A stretch of 9,129 nt of DNA from Lactobacillales bacterium (GTDB lineage: Bacteria; Bacillota; Bacilli; Lactobacillales; Vagococcaceae), in contig JAATEZ010000453.1 in the NCBI GenBank assembly GCA_015655485.1, forward strand, positions 1 to 9,129, given 5' to 3'. Positions 1 through 6,033 of this stretch are shown piece after piece. Both the position numbers and the translations under genes were made by a program. Within the stretch, counting starts at the first letter, position 1; each line of letters begins with the position of its first letter. The notes beneath the pieces are model-generated. The model was not told where the DNA came from. It searched no databases and was given only the letters and a program-made list of their open reading frames with translations.

Positions 1-1465
1 CCAGCAGATCAACTCCTGAATGTGGCTGGTGGCTGTCATCTTGCTCCGCTTCGATAAATCCCAGTGATTGATTGCTTAAAACGATATTGATGATCGGCAG
101 TTGGTACTTCACTTCAGTTAAAATATCAGGAGCCACCATCGCCCAGCCGCCATCACCGGATATAGCCCAAACTTGACGGTCAGGATAGTGCGACTGAGCG
201 CCGATCGCTGCCGGCAAAGCATAACCCATCGTTGCATACCAGCCGGATGTTGTGAATTTTTCTTCATGATTTATCTTTAAAAAGCGGACACTTTCAATAG
301 TAACATTACCCACATCGATTTGGAAAATAGCCTCTTCATCCGCTATTTTATTTATCTGCTCAAAAACAGGTTCGACACGCATGGGTTCTTGCGCAGCATC
401 TTTAAAAGAAGCCACCCATTGGTCCCAATTCTTTTTATTCGCTAAAGCTGCCTGATAAAATGGCGTGGGCGGAATCGGTTCCCCGGCCCTCTCTATTATT
501 GCCTGCAAAGTTTTTTTAGCATCAGCCAAAATTGGCACATCGACATGATGACGATTGCCGATACGTTCTGAATCGATATCTATTTGAATAAATTTCGCAT
601 CAGAGTTAAAGAAAAACTCGCCAAAAGGATAATCGCTGCCGACAAATAGGATCGCATCTGCACTTTCTGCCAGTTCAACTCCTGGTTTTGTGGCAACCCG
701 GCCAACAGACTGCATATAAGCTTTATAACTATCTGGAATGATTCCTTTCGCTAAAGCAGTCGATAAAATCGGCAAAGATAATTTTTCGGATAAAGCAATA
801 ATTTCCTTTTTTGCCTTTTTAGCGCCGACACCAAAATATAAAATTGGATGTTTCGCTTCATGCAATATCTTAACGGCCTTGTCCACTTGATTTAGATCCG
901 GTTCCGGCCAAATAGGTTCTTGATGAGTATCAGCAGTAGAAATATAATCATCTTCGATCTCAGCCCAGCCTAAATCTTTAGGAATCGTTACAACAGCTGC
1001 TCCTTTATATTTATAAGCTTGTCTGATCGCTTCATCTACTACATGCGGTAATTGTTTTGCGGTCATAACGGTTCGATTATAAACAGACACATCCGCAAAA
1101 ATCGGATTTTCATTCATTTCCTGAAAATAATCAGTATTCATCACATCAGTCGGCACTTGCCCGACTAAAACCAGCAATGGAACGCGATCATGTTTCGCAT
1201 CATATAAACCATTTAACAGATGAACAGCTCCTGGACCGGCTGAACCAAAGCAAGCAGCAATTTGACCAGTTGTTTTTGCTTCGCCGGCAGCAGCCAAGGC
1301 ACCCACTTCTTCATGGCGAACCTGGATATACTTGATCGTATCACGACGATTATGCAGTGCATTCATAGTAGAATCAAAAGAACCGCCTGGCAAACCATAA
1401 ATTGTTTTGATATTCCAGTCTTCAAGAACCTTGAGCATAGCATCTGCCGCATTTATTTTTGACAT
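1..1465 (-). CDS. spxB: Pyruvate oxidase (SpxB/Pox type), 3' end cut off by the window edge
   Basis: This enzyme oxidises pyruvate with phosphate and O2 to acetyl phosphate, CO2 and H2O2, using thiamine diphosphate and FAD in the cytoplasm. I translated all 488 codons to the left edge and found no stop; the family has about 600 residues, so roughly the last fifth is missing. The N-terminal thiamine domain carries HEEVGA, with E53 matching the catalytic glutamate (E59 in the Lactobacillus plantarum enzyme). It also has FGSAGPG and the family-typical FQEMNENPI. The central FAD-type domain holds YFGVGAKKAKKE. The C-terminal thiamine-binding motif runs from GDG (437-439) to N465. ATG at 1463-1465 is the start because GGAGG (1474-1478) lies 8 bases upstream. 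Other thiamine enzymes such as acetolactate synthase are less likely, since close resemblance to L. plantarum Pox runs through the whole length. It has its own promoter and a cre-like leader site. Confidence 0.95.
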   Translation of the reverse strand, partial: MSKINAADAMLKVLEDWNIKTIYGLPGGSFDSTMNALHNRRDTIKYIQVRHEEVGALAAAGEAKTTGQIAACFGSAGPGAVHLLNGLYDAKHDRVPLLVLVGQVPTDVMNTDYFQEMNENPIFADVSVYNRTVMTAKQLPHVVDEAIRQAYKYKGAAVVTIPKDLGWAEIEDDYISTADTHQEPIWPEPDLNQVDKAVKILHEAKHPILYFGVGAKKAKKEIIALSEKLSLPILSTALAKGIIPDSYKAYMQSVGRVATKPGVELAESADAILFVGSDYPFGEFFFNSDAKFIQIDIDSERIGNRHHVDVPILADAKKTLQAIIERAGEPIPPTPFYQAALANKKNWDQWVASFKDAAQEPMRVEPVFEQINKIADEEAIFQIDVGNVTIESVRFLKINHEEKFTTSGWYATMGYALPAAIGAQSHYPDRQVWAISGDGGWAMVAPDILTEVKYQLPIINIVLSNQSLGFIEAEQDDSHQPHSGVDLL

Positions 1466-1487
1466 AAAAAAAGCCTCCAAAAAATAT

Positions 1488-1501
1488 TTTTAGCGCTTAC
1501 T
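1488..1501 (-). promoter_or_regulatory. Candidate cre (CcpA site) in the pyruvate oxidase leader
   Basis: Read on the minus strand the site is AGTAAGCGCTAAAA. It fits the Gram-positive catabolite-responsive consensus TGWAANCGNTNWCA except at the first base and at the C near the end. It lies just downstream of the predicted transcription start and 10 bases upstream of the Shine-Dalgarno sequence, where bound CcpA would block elongation. Carbon catabolite repression of the gene is therefore inferred, not shown. Confidence 0.5.
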
Positions 1502-1520
1502 TATTATAAGCTGCATTTTT

Positions 1521-1549
1521 AGTATATACTTCTGATCTAACTTAGTAAA
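1521..1549 (-). promoter_or_regulatory. Predicted promoter of pyruvate oxidase
   Basis: On the minus strand, TTTACT (1544-1549) and TATACT (1521-1526) are separated by exactly 17 bp, a good sigma-A type arrangement. Transcription would begin near 1514, giving a leader of about 50 nt that contains the cre-like site. A second TATAAT (1503-1508) has no matching -35 and is less likely. Confidence 0.6.
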
Positions 1550-1579
1550 ATTTTTCGAACTTTCTTTCAATTTATTTTC

Positions 1580-1600
1580 CAACAATTATTAATGCTGTTG
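1580..1600. promoter_or_regulatory. Inverted repeat CAACA-N11-TGTTG upstream of the pyruvate oxidase promoter
   Basis: A perfect 5-bp dyad with an 11-base spacer sits about 30 bp upstream of the predicted -35 box, in the usual place for an activator site. The spacing resembles LysR-family boxes, but a 5-bp dyad in AT-rich DNA may be chance. It lies in the 183-bp gap between the split gene and pyruvate oxidase, where I see no clear terminator. Confidence 0.2.
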
Positions 1601-1648
1601 TGATTCATCTTTTTTCATCAGAAAATAATTGCAATATAATTAGAAAAT

Positions 1649-2302
1649 TTATTTAATCATGACAAACTGATGAAAGCTCCCTTGACTAAGAGGCTTCGAA
1701 ATGGATTCAAAATAACTATTGGTCGCTTTGCCTAAGATAAGTTTCCAGAGAACGGCCAATATTTTTTCGTGATCGACACCATATGGGACAGCAGCTAAAT
1801 TTTCCGATTGATGGATAAGCCGCTGGTGAATACTGATCATCTTCTCTTTCATCAGTGCCCAAGTCCTCTCCGCGGATCGCTGCAGTAAAAGGCTGATTTC
1901 TGCCGGATAAACCGGAACAGCCGCGCGCAATCCATTTTCACTTTTTTCAATAATCTTTAATCTGATCATGACTTCGGTAAAAATGTCCGGCCTTCGTTCC
2001 GCATAACCGTTATCGCTCATAAGCATTTTTAAAAGCTTCTGCCCAGCCTGAGTCAATAAATAATCACCATTAACGTCTCCCAAAATTTTATAGAGGGCTG
2101 CGAGCTCCTCATTTTCCCGATAACTATTCCGTTCTACTGAGGTCAGATAAACCGAAAAGTCTGATCGTTGTGAATCCATACTGCTAAAACTGATAAATTC
2201 AAAGCGAAAATTGCTGGAAGCATGCCATCGGATCGGTAATGAGTCGATTTGTTGAGCAAAAGAAGTTTGATCTTCAAAAAGAGGAAGGACTGTTTTATAT
2301 TT
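1649..2302 (-). pseudogene. Downstream part of an unrecognised gene, cut off by an in-frame TAA
   Basis: This is the continuation of the reading frame that starts at 2767. After the TAA at 2303-2305 the same frame stays open for 217 codons to a TAA at 1649. The first internal ATG (2177-2179) has no Shine-Dalgarno sequence, and the 41 codons before it are open with no start codon, so separate translation is unlikely. The piece contains a helical, winged-helix-like stretch (about DYLLTQAGQKLLKML through EVMIRLKIIEKSENGL) that could bind DNA, then a helical C-terminus ending FHQFVMIK. I recognise no family, and I see no signal peptide or membrane segment. It lies upstream of pyruvate oxidase in the same direction. 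Either the gene is a recent pseudogene or the stop is a sequence error; the codon use and lack of further lesions fit a fresh event. Confidence 0.65.
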
Positions 2303-2767
2303 TTAAGGTATCCGCAACAAAGAAAACAAATTTGGCAAAATACATTGATTCAAAATAGAACCAAAATATAAATCAAACAAGTCTTCATCTGTTATTTCTC
2401 GTTTTAAAATTGGGCTAAACTCTTCGTTTTTAAGTAAATTCTGCGTTTGGAGCAGCGATAGGATCTCAGAAGATGCTGTTGCAATCATTTTTTGCAAGAC
2501 ATTTGTGTCTGCTTCAATAAAAAAAGGTTCATTGAGTTTATATAAACGATTTTCCCGAGAAATAAAATTCATTTCGACTAAAGCCTCGATCAAATGCTGC
2601 GATTCAGCGAAAGAAGAAAGTTCATTGCGAAGCTCTTTTAATGTTCTCCCCTCTTCTTTTATCAATAAAGAATTCAGCAAGGTTTCAAAAAAAGAAAACC
2701 GTTTTTGCGCAGAGAAATGCTTCAGGGAACTGGGATAAAGTATTTCCGGCGGGATATAAAATTTCAT
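2303..2767 (-). CDS. Hypothetical protein, N-terminal 154 residues of the split gene
   Basis: This is the part that would still be translated. ATG at 2765-2767 follows AGAGAGG at a spacing of 9 bases. Residues about 37-80 (EEGRTLKELRNEL, then LIEALVEMNFIS and a short RENRLYKLN turn) look like a small winged helix, as seen in many transcription regulators and in the dimerisation domain of some methyltransferases. No methyltransferase glycine motif or other catalytic signature is visible here or in the downstream half. Without the TAA at 2303-2305 the product would be 372 residues with two winged-helix-like segments. A regulator of the neighbouring pyruvate genes is conceivable from position alone. 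I do not recognise the family and assign no function. Confidence 0.6.
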   Translation of the reverse strand: MKFYIPPEILYPSSLKHFSAQKRFSFFETLLNSLLIKEEGRTLKELRNELSSFAESQHLIEALVEMNFISRENRLYKLNEPFFIEADTNVLQKMIATASSEILSLLQTQNLLKNEEFSPILKREITDEDLFDLYFGSILNQCILPNLFSLLRIP

Positions 2768-2796
2768 TGCCGTCAGCCTCTCTTTAAATAAATTGA

Positions 2797-2823
2797 ATTG
2801 TAAAAAAATGAAAGGCGAAGCAA
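2797..2823 (-). promoter_or_regulatory. Weak candidate promoter for the split gene
   Basis: On the minus strand TACAAT (2797-2802) and TTGCTT (2818-2823) are 15 bp apart, shorter than ideal, and the site overlaps the hairpin at 2802-2838. An alternative -10, TATAGT, lies farther upstream near 2850 with only a poor -35. Which, if either, is used cannot be decided by eye. Confidence 0.25.
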
Positions 2824-2838
2824 AACTGCTCCAGCCTT
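2802..2838 (-). terminator. Intrinsic terminator downstream of ppaC
   Basis: The minus strand folds into a stem of AAGGC plus GGAGCA against TGCTTCGCCTT, with one bulged T, one G-U pair and a four-base loop, followed by TCA and seven Ts. It lies about 150 bp after the ppaC stop and just before the split gene, so it probably ends the lysR-ppaC transcript. It could also act as an attenuator for the split gene if that gene is transcribed from farther upstream. Confidence 0.6.
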
Positions 2839-2957
2839 CTTAATAGATACTATATTGTGCAGATTTTTTCGACAGTAGCTCAAGAAAGATTTTAGCGATG
2901 AGTCAAGCATCGTGAATTTTCTCTTGTGTTTTGGGACAAAAAGGTAATTTTCTTTCG

Positions 2958-2980
2958 AGCTGAACGAGCTTGGCTCAGCT
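2958..2980. repeat. Inverted repeat AGCTGA-N11-TCAGCT just after the ppaC stop
   Basis: A perfect 6-bp dyad with a nested GAGC-TTG-GCTC alternative begins five bases after the ppaC stop codon. On the minus strand it has no adjacent T-tract, so it is at best an mRNA 3'-end stabilising hairpin. On the plus strand it is followed by TTTTCTT, but no plus-strand gene needs a terminator here. In the rest of the 217-bp gap I see only the terminator and weak promoter listed separately. Confidence 0.35.
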
Positions 2981-2984
2981 TTTC

Positions 2985-3914
2985 TTATTTATTAAAGGCT
3001 TCTGTTAATGGGGGAACGATTTGTTTTTTTCGTGAGACAACGCCTTTTAAAAAGGCGGTATTATTTTCAAGTTTAGTATTGAAAGCTGCTTCTACTTTAT
3101 CTTTGGAGTCGCCAACGGCCAGGGCAACAGAATCACTACTCAAAATATTAGTGATAACTAATAGAAAAAGATCATAACCATTTTTTGAATTTTGCTCAGC
3201 CATGGCCGCTTCCAATTCTGTTTGGCGCTCGATGACCTCTCCGACATCTACTGTGTTCACTTGACCGATCCGCACATTTTTATCTCCTAAAGGAAAACTT
3301 TTAGCATCCGTGTCTAATAATTCATCAGCGGTTTTATTGCTTAGTTTTGTACCGGCCTTCAGCATTTCCAGTCCGTATTTTTCTGTATCTACATCTGCCA
3401 GCTTAGCCAGTTCTTTCGCCGCTTTGACGTCTTCATCAGTGCATGTAGGTGATTTGAAGAGTAGGGTATCTGAAATGATCGCTGATAACATCAGTCCGGC
3501 TATTTTTTTAGGAATCTCGATCCCTTTTTCCTGATACAATTTATAAATGATCGTGTTCGTGCAGCCGACTGGTTCCGCCCGATAATAAAGCGGATCTGCT
3601 GTTTCAAAGTTAGCGATCCGATGGTGATCGACAACAGCGAGAACAGTCACGTCTCTAATGTCGCTGACACTTTGCTGAAACTCATTGTGATCGACCAGAA
3701 TGACCTCTTGCGTTTCAGCAGCAGCATTTTTTATCACACGCGGTGCATCTGTCTCAAAATGAGCCAAAGCATACTCAGTCTCCTCATTTGGAGCTCCTAA
3801 AGCGACAGCTTCAACCTCAAGACCGAGTTTTTGATTTAAATAAGCATAGGATATGGCAGAAGTAATGGCGTCGGTATCAGGATTTTGATGACCGAAAATT
3901 AATATATTTGACAT
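2985..3914 (-). CDS. ppaC: Manganese-dependent inorganic pyrophosphatase (family II, DHH type)
   Basis: This cytoplasmic enzyme hydrolyses pyrophosphate to two phosphates, pulling biosynthetic reactions forward. The product has 309 residues, the usual length for a family II enzyme without CBS domains. The N-terminal DHH domain carries all metal ligands at the positions known from the Bacillus subtilis enzyme: H9, D13 and D15 in GHQNPDTD, D75 in VDHNE, H97 in VDHHR, and D149 in IISDT. The C-terminal DHHA2 domain ends with the substrate-binding SRKKQ motif (294-298). The start is ATG at 3912-3914, where AAAGGAG sits 8 bases upstream; a TTG two codons earlier is closer to the Shine-Dalgarno sequence and less likely. 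The gene follows the LysR gene by 29 bp with no terminator between, so the two are probably co-transcribed. Confidence 0.97.
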   Translation of the reverse strand: MSNILIFGHQNPDTDAITSAISYAYLNQKLGLEVEAVALGAPNEETEYALAHFETDAPRVIKNAAAETQEVILVDHNEFQQSVSDIRDVTVLAVVDHHRIANFETADPLYYRAEPVGCTNTIIYKLYQEKGIEIPKKIAGLMLSAIISDTLLFKSPTCTDEDVKAAKELAKLADVDTEKYGLEMLKAGTKLSNKTADELLDTDAKSFPLGDKNVRIGQVNTVDVGEVIERQTELEAAMAEQNSKNGYDLFLLVITNILSSDSVALAVGDSKDKVEAAFNTKLENNTAFLKGVVSRKKQIVPPLTEAFNK

Positions 3915-3943
3915 AAACAAATCTCCTTTATTGATAATAAAAT

Positions 3944-4888
3944 TTATTTTAAACGAGAAATATAATTCTCGTCCTGCAGATAATGATCAAAAGAATCCAT
4001 AAAAAAATGAATACGCGGAATTTTGATTTTTTCTTCTTTAAAAACAAAAGCTAATTCTAAATCGATCGCTGGTTCAAAAGGCAAAGCATACAGATCAGCT
4101 TCCTCGCGATGTGCTTGAAAAAAAGATTTCGGCAAAGCCGTACATACCCCAGTTTCACTGCTGAATTTAAACATTTGCGCCGGTTTAGTGAAATGAGCGA
4201 CACTTTCCGGCAAGTCTGTCTCCTGATTCTTAAAGGCCGTGTTGATGACCTGAGAAACAAAATAATTCTTAGGATAGGTCACCCAGGAATACTGAAGCGA
4301 ATCCCGAATAGAGATATTTTTTTTGTCGAACAGGTTTTGTTGTTGGTGCAAAAAAAGGATCTCATCTTTCAAAATAGTTTTTGTTTTATAAGCTTTCCAG
4401 TTCTTTACGCGGTCATTATGCAAATACAAAATGGCCAAATCAATTTTTCCAGCCTCCAGACTTTCCCAGATTTCTTTTCTGTTGACCATCAAAAGAGTGA
4501 CTTCGACCTCTGGGTAACATTGATAGTAATGGATAATAAAATTGCTGAAAACTTTTTCCTCAATGCTGGCTGAAATTCCTATAACGATTTTTCCGTTTGT
4601 TTCACTAGAGTCCTTCTGGATCGAATTCGTTGCATCTTCCAAAATAGCGAATACTTCTTGAATGGCAGTATACATGATTTGACCGGCATCTGTCATTTTT
4701 AAAACTTTTCCTGTAGTGTAAAACAGCGGTGTTCCGACATTCATTTCTAATTTCTTGATCTGTTGCGTCAGGGCCGGTTGAGTGATTCCTAAAAGCTTGG
4801 CCGTTTGGGTGTAATTAGATGTTTCGACCAGCTGTAAAAAATAAGAAAATGTTCGAGAAGATAGTAATTTTTCAGGTTGTGCCTTCAT
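3944..4888 (-). CDS. LysR-family transcriptional regulator
   Basis: The 314-residue product has the length and layout of the LysR family. An N-terminal winged helix-turn-helix spans about residues 12-70, with NYTQTAKLLGITQPALTQQI as helix-turn-helix and LEMNVGTPLFYTTGKVLKMTDAG as wing. A linker helix follows, then a periplasmic-binding-protein-like effector domain from about residue 99 (KIVIGISASIEE) to about 305. Such proteins act as tetramers and respond to a small ligand; the ligand here cannot be read from sequence. I chose ATG at 4886-4888 because AAGGG lies 6 bases upstream; the ATG two codons earlier overlaps that Shine-Dalgarno sequence. The gene sits between pflA and ppaC with its own promoter and is not divergent from any neighbour, so its targets are uncertain. 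The pyruvate genes on either side are plausible candidates by position only. Confidence 0.93.
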   Translation of the reverse strand: MKAQPEKLLSSRTFSYFLQLVETSNYTQTAKLLGITQPALTQQIKKLEMNVGTPLFYTTGKVLKMTDAGQIMYTAIQEVFAILEDATNSIQKDSSETNGKIVIGISASIEEKVFSNFIIHYYQCYPEVEVTLLMVNRKEIWESLEAGKIDLAILYLHNDRVKNWKAYKTKTILKDEILFLHQQQNLFDKKNISIRDSLQYSWVTYPKNYFVSQVINTAFKNQETDLPESVAHFTKPAQMFKFSSETGVCTALPKSFFQAHREEADLYALPFEPAIDLELAFVFKEEKIKIPRIHFFMDSFDHYLQDENYISRLK

Positions 4889-4926
4889 GGTCATCCCTTC
4901 TCTATTTGATTGCGAGTTCTTCTTTA

Positions 4927-4954
4927 ATCATATCAAAATATCAAAAAAGAGCAA
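4927..4954 (-). promoter_or_regulatory. Predicted promoter of the LysR gene
   Basis: On the minus strand TTGCTC (4949-4954) and TATGAT (4927-4932) are 16 bp apart, and the -10 is preceded by TGA, forming an extended -10 element. Transcription would start near 4920, giving a leader of about 32 nt. A short direct repeat, TGATAT twice, overlaps the spacer and -10 and could be an autoregulatory site. It would serve lysR and probably ppaC. Confidence 0.55.
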
Positions 4955-5041
4955 TAGTGAAAGAAAAATTTTAGCGATCAGCATTATCAATCTATCCGGA
5001 TGCAAGAATATTAGCAGACTTTTGTGTATCCTTCTTTTCAT

Positions 5042-5079
5042 AAAAAAAAAGCAAAGACTGATAAAAATAGTCCTTGCTT
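5042..5079 (-). terminator. Intrinsic terminator after pflA
   Basis: On the minus strand AAGCAAGGACT pairs with AGTCTTTGCTT (11 bp, one G-U), with a nine-base loop, followed directly by nine Ts. It begins 15 bases after the pflA stop codon, so it ends the pfl transcription unit and separates it from lysR. This is the clearest terminator in the window. Confidence 0.9.
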
Positions 5080-5094
5080 AAAATCATTTTCTTG

Positions 5095-5874
5095 CTAGTT
5101 GCTTCTAGTTAGATAGCCGCGATAATCTGATGTGTGCAGCAATTTTTTAGCATTCGAGACTCTTTCTTCTGTTGGAGGATCAATTCCCTTTAAGGGATAA
5201 TCAATCCCCATATCCTGCCATTTGTACATTCCCAGCTTATGGTATGGTAAAATCTCCACACGATCCACATTTTTAAGGGTCTTGATAAATTTGTCCAAAC
5301 GAATCAGATATTCATCGTAATCACTTCGCTCAGGAACTAATACATGACGGATCCAAACCGGTTTGCCAATATCAGACAAATAAGTCGCCATTTCTAAAAT
5401 ATTAGTATTGGATTGAGTCGTTAAAATTTTATGCTGCTCATTATCAATATGTTTGATATCAAATAACAATAAATCAGTATATTTCATCAATTCATTAAAC
5501 TTGCTGAAAAATGGTTCCTCATGTGTAAAGGGTTTACCGCATGTATCGATCGTGGTGTTGATCCCAAGTGCTTTGGCTTTCTTAAAAATATCAATTAGAA
5601 AATCCAATTGCAAAAGAGGCTCCCCGCCGCTTATTGTGATACCGCCTTTTTGACCCCAATACGGACGATATTTCAACGCTTCATTCAGCAATTCATCTGT
5701 CGAACGCTCACGGCCGGCGCCAATATTCCAAGTATCCGGGTTATGGCAAAACTGGCATCTCATGCGGCAGCCTTGCATAAATATAATAAAACGGACACCG
5801 GGTCCGTCAACAGATCCAAAACTCTCAGTTGAATGGACAAAACCGGTAACTTTTGTTTCAACTAAATTTGTCAT
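5095..5874 (-). CDS. pflA: Pyruvate formate-lyase activating enzyme (radical SAM)
   Basis: This enzyme uses S-adenosylmethionine and a [4Fe-4S] cluster to abstract a hydrogen from a glycine of PFL, creating the glycyl radical that PFL needs. The 259-residue product has the radical SAM cluster motif CX3CX2C as C36, C40 and C43 within GCRMRCQFCHNPDTW. SGGEP (82-86) contacts the methionine part of SAM; DTCG (110-113) and DIKH (139-142) are typical of PFL activases. The N-terminus (GFVHSTESFGSVDGPGVRF) is also characteristic. ATG at 5872-5874 follows AGGAG at 8 bases. It lies 159 bp downstream of its substrate gene pflB, behind a hairpin, and ends just before a strong terminator. It stops with TAG whereas its neighbours use TAA. 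Confidence 0.97.
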   Translation of the reverse strand: MTNLVETKVTGFVHSTESFGSVDGPGVRFIIFMQGCRMRCQFCHNPDTWNIGAGRERSTDELLNEALKYRPYWGQKGGITISGGEPLLQLDFLIDIFKKAKALGINTTIDTCGKPFTHEEPFFSKFNELMKYTDLLLFDIKHIDNEQHKILTTQSNTNILEMATYLSDIGKPVWIRHVLVPERSDYDEYLIRLDKFIKTLKNVDRVEILPYHKLGMYKWQDMGIDYPLKGIDPPTEERVSNAKKLLHTSDYRGYLTRSN

Positions 5875-5904
5875 TGTCTTCTCTCCTATTATTTTATTAA
5901 TTTA

Positions 5905-5910
5905 ATTATA
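5905..5910 (-). promoter_or_regulatory. Possible pflA promoter, -10 box
   Basis: A perfect TATAAT on the minus strand lies 30 bp upstream of the pflA start, after the pflB-pflA hairpin. There is no good -35 at 16-18 bp (AGGTGT at 17), so the promoter is uncertain. It would let pflA be expressed separately from pflB. Confidence 0.35.
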
Positions 5911-5951
5911 AGACCAAACCACCATAAACACCTAATATTTTGCCTGTTTTA

Positions 5952-5989
5952 TTAGAAAACGGATGAATAAGCTTATCTTATCCATCCGT
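5952..5989 (-). terminator. Hairpin terminator or attenuator between pflB and pflA
   Basis: On the minus strand ACGGATGGATAAG pairs with CTTATTCATCCGT: 13 bp with one G-U pair and a five-base loop. It is followed by only four to five Ts (TTTTCT), so termination may be partial. It lies 44 bases after the pflB stop. Partial readthrough would give much more pflB than pflA transcript, which fits an activase needed only in catalytic amounts. It may also protect the pflB mRNA 3' end. Confidence 0.75.
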
Positions 5990-5997
5990 CATTCAGC

Positions 5998-6023
5998 GTT
6001 ATTTATCCACGTTATTTTTCCAC
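5998..6023. repeat. 13-bp tandem repeat just after pflB
   Basis: Two adjacent copies read GTTATTTATCCAC and GTTATTTTTCCAC on the plus strand and differ at one base. They begin ten bases after the pflB stop codon and precede the pflB-pflA hairpin. No function is apparent; slippage duplication is the simplest origin. Confidence 0.7.
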
Positions 6024-6033
6024 TTGGATTTTA

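Noticed and set aside
2177..2179. ATG as the start of an independent 176-residue gene
   Set aside because: There is no Shine-Dalgarno sequence, and the open frame extends 41 codons farther upstream to the TAA, which fits a split gene better.
2896..2912. Dyad CGATG-N7-CATCG near a TTGACT between ppaC and the split gene
   Set aside because: The dyad is only 5 bp, and the TTGACT has no -10 at a workable distance. It is probably chance.
2926..3177. Plus-strand open frame of 83 codons over the 3' end of ppaC
   Set aside because: It lies mostly opposite a certain gene, has no Shine-Dalgarno sequence, and its product resembles nothing recognisable.
4109..4573. Plus-strand open frame of 154 codons
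   Set aside because: It lies entirely opposite the LysR gene, whose protein is clearly conserved in type. It is a shadow frame.
4887..5081. Plus-strand open frame of 64 codons in the lysR-pflA gap
   Set aside because: It would be divergent from lysR, but it has no good ribosome binding site, overlaps the lysR promoter and runs through the pflA terminator hairpin.
6003..6011. TTATCCACG, one base from a DnaA box
   Set aside because: A single near-match within a short tandem repeat, with no cluster of boxes or dnaA/dnaN context, so not an origin.
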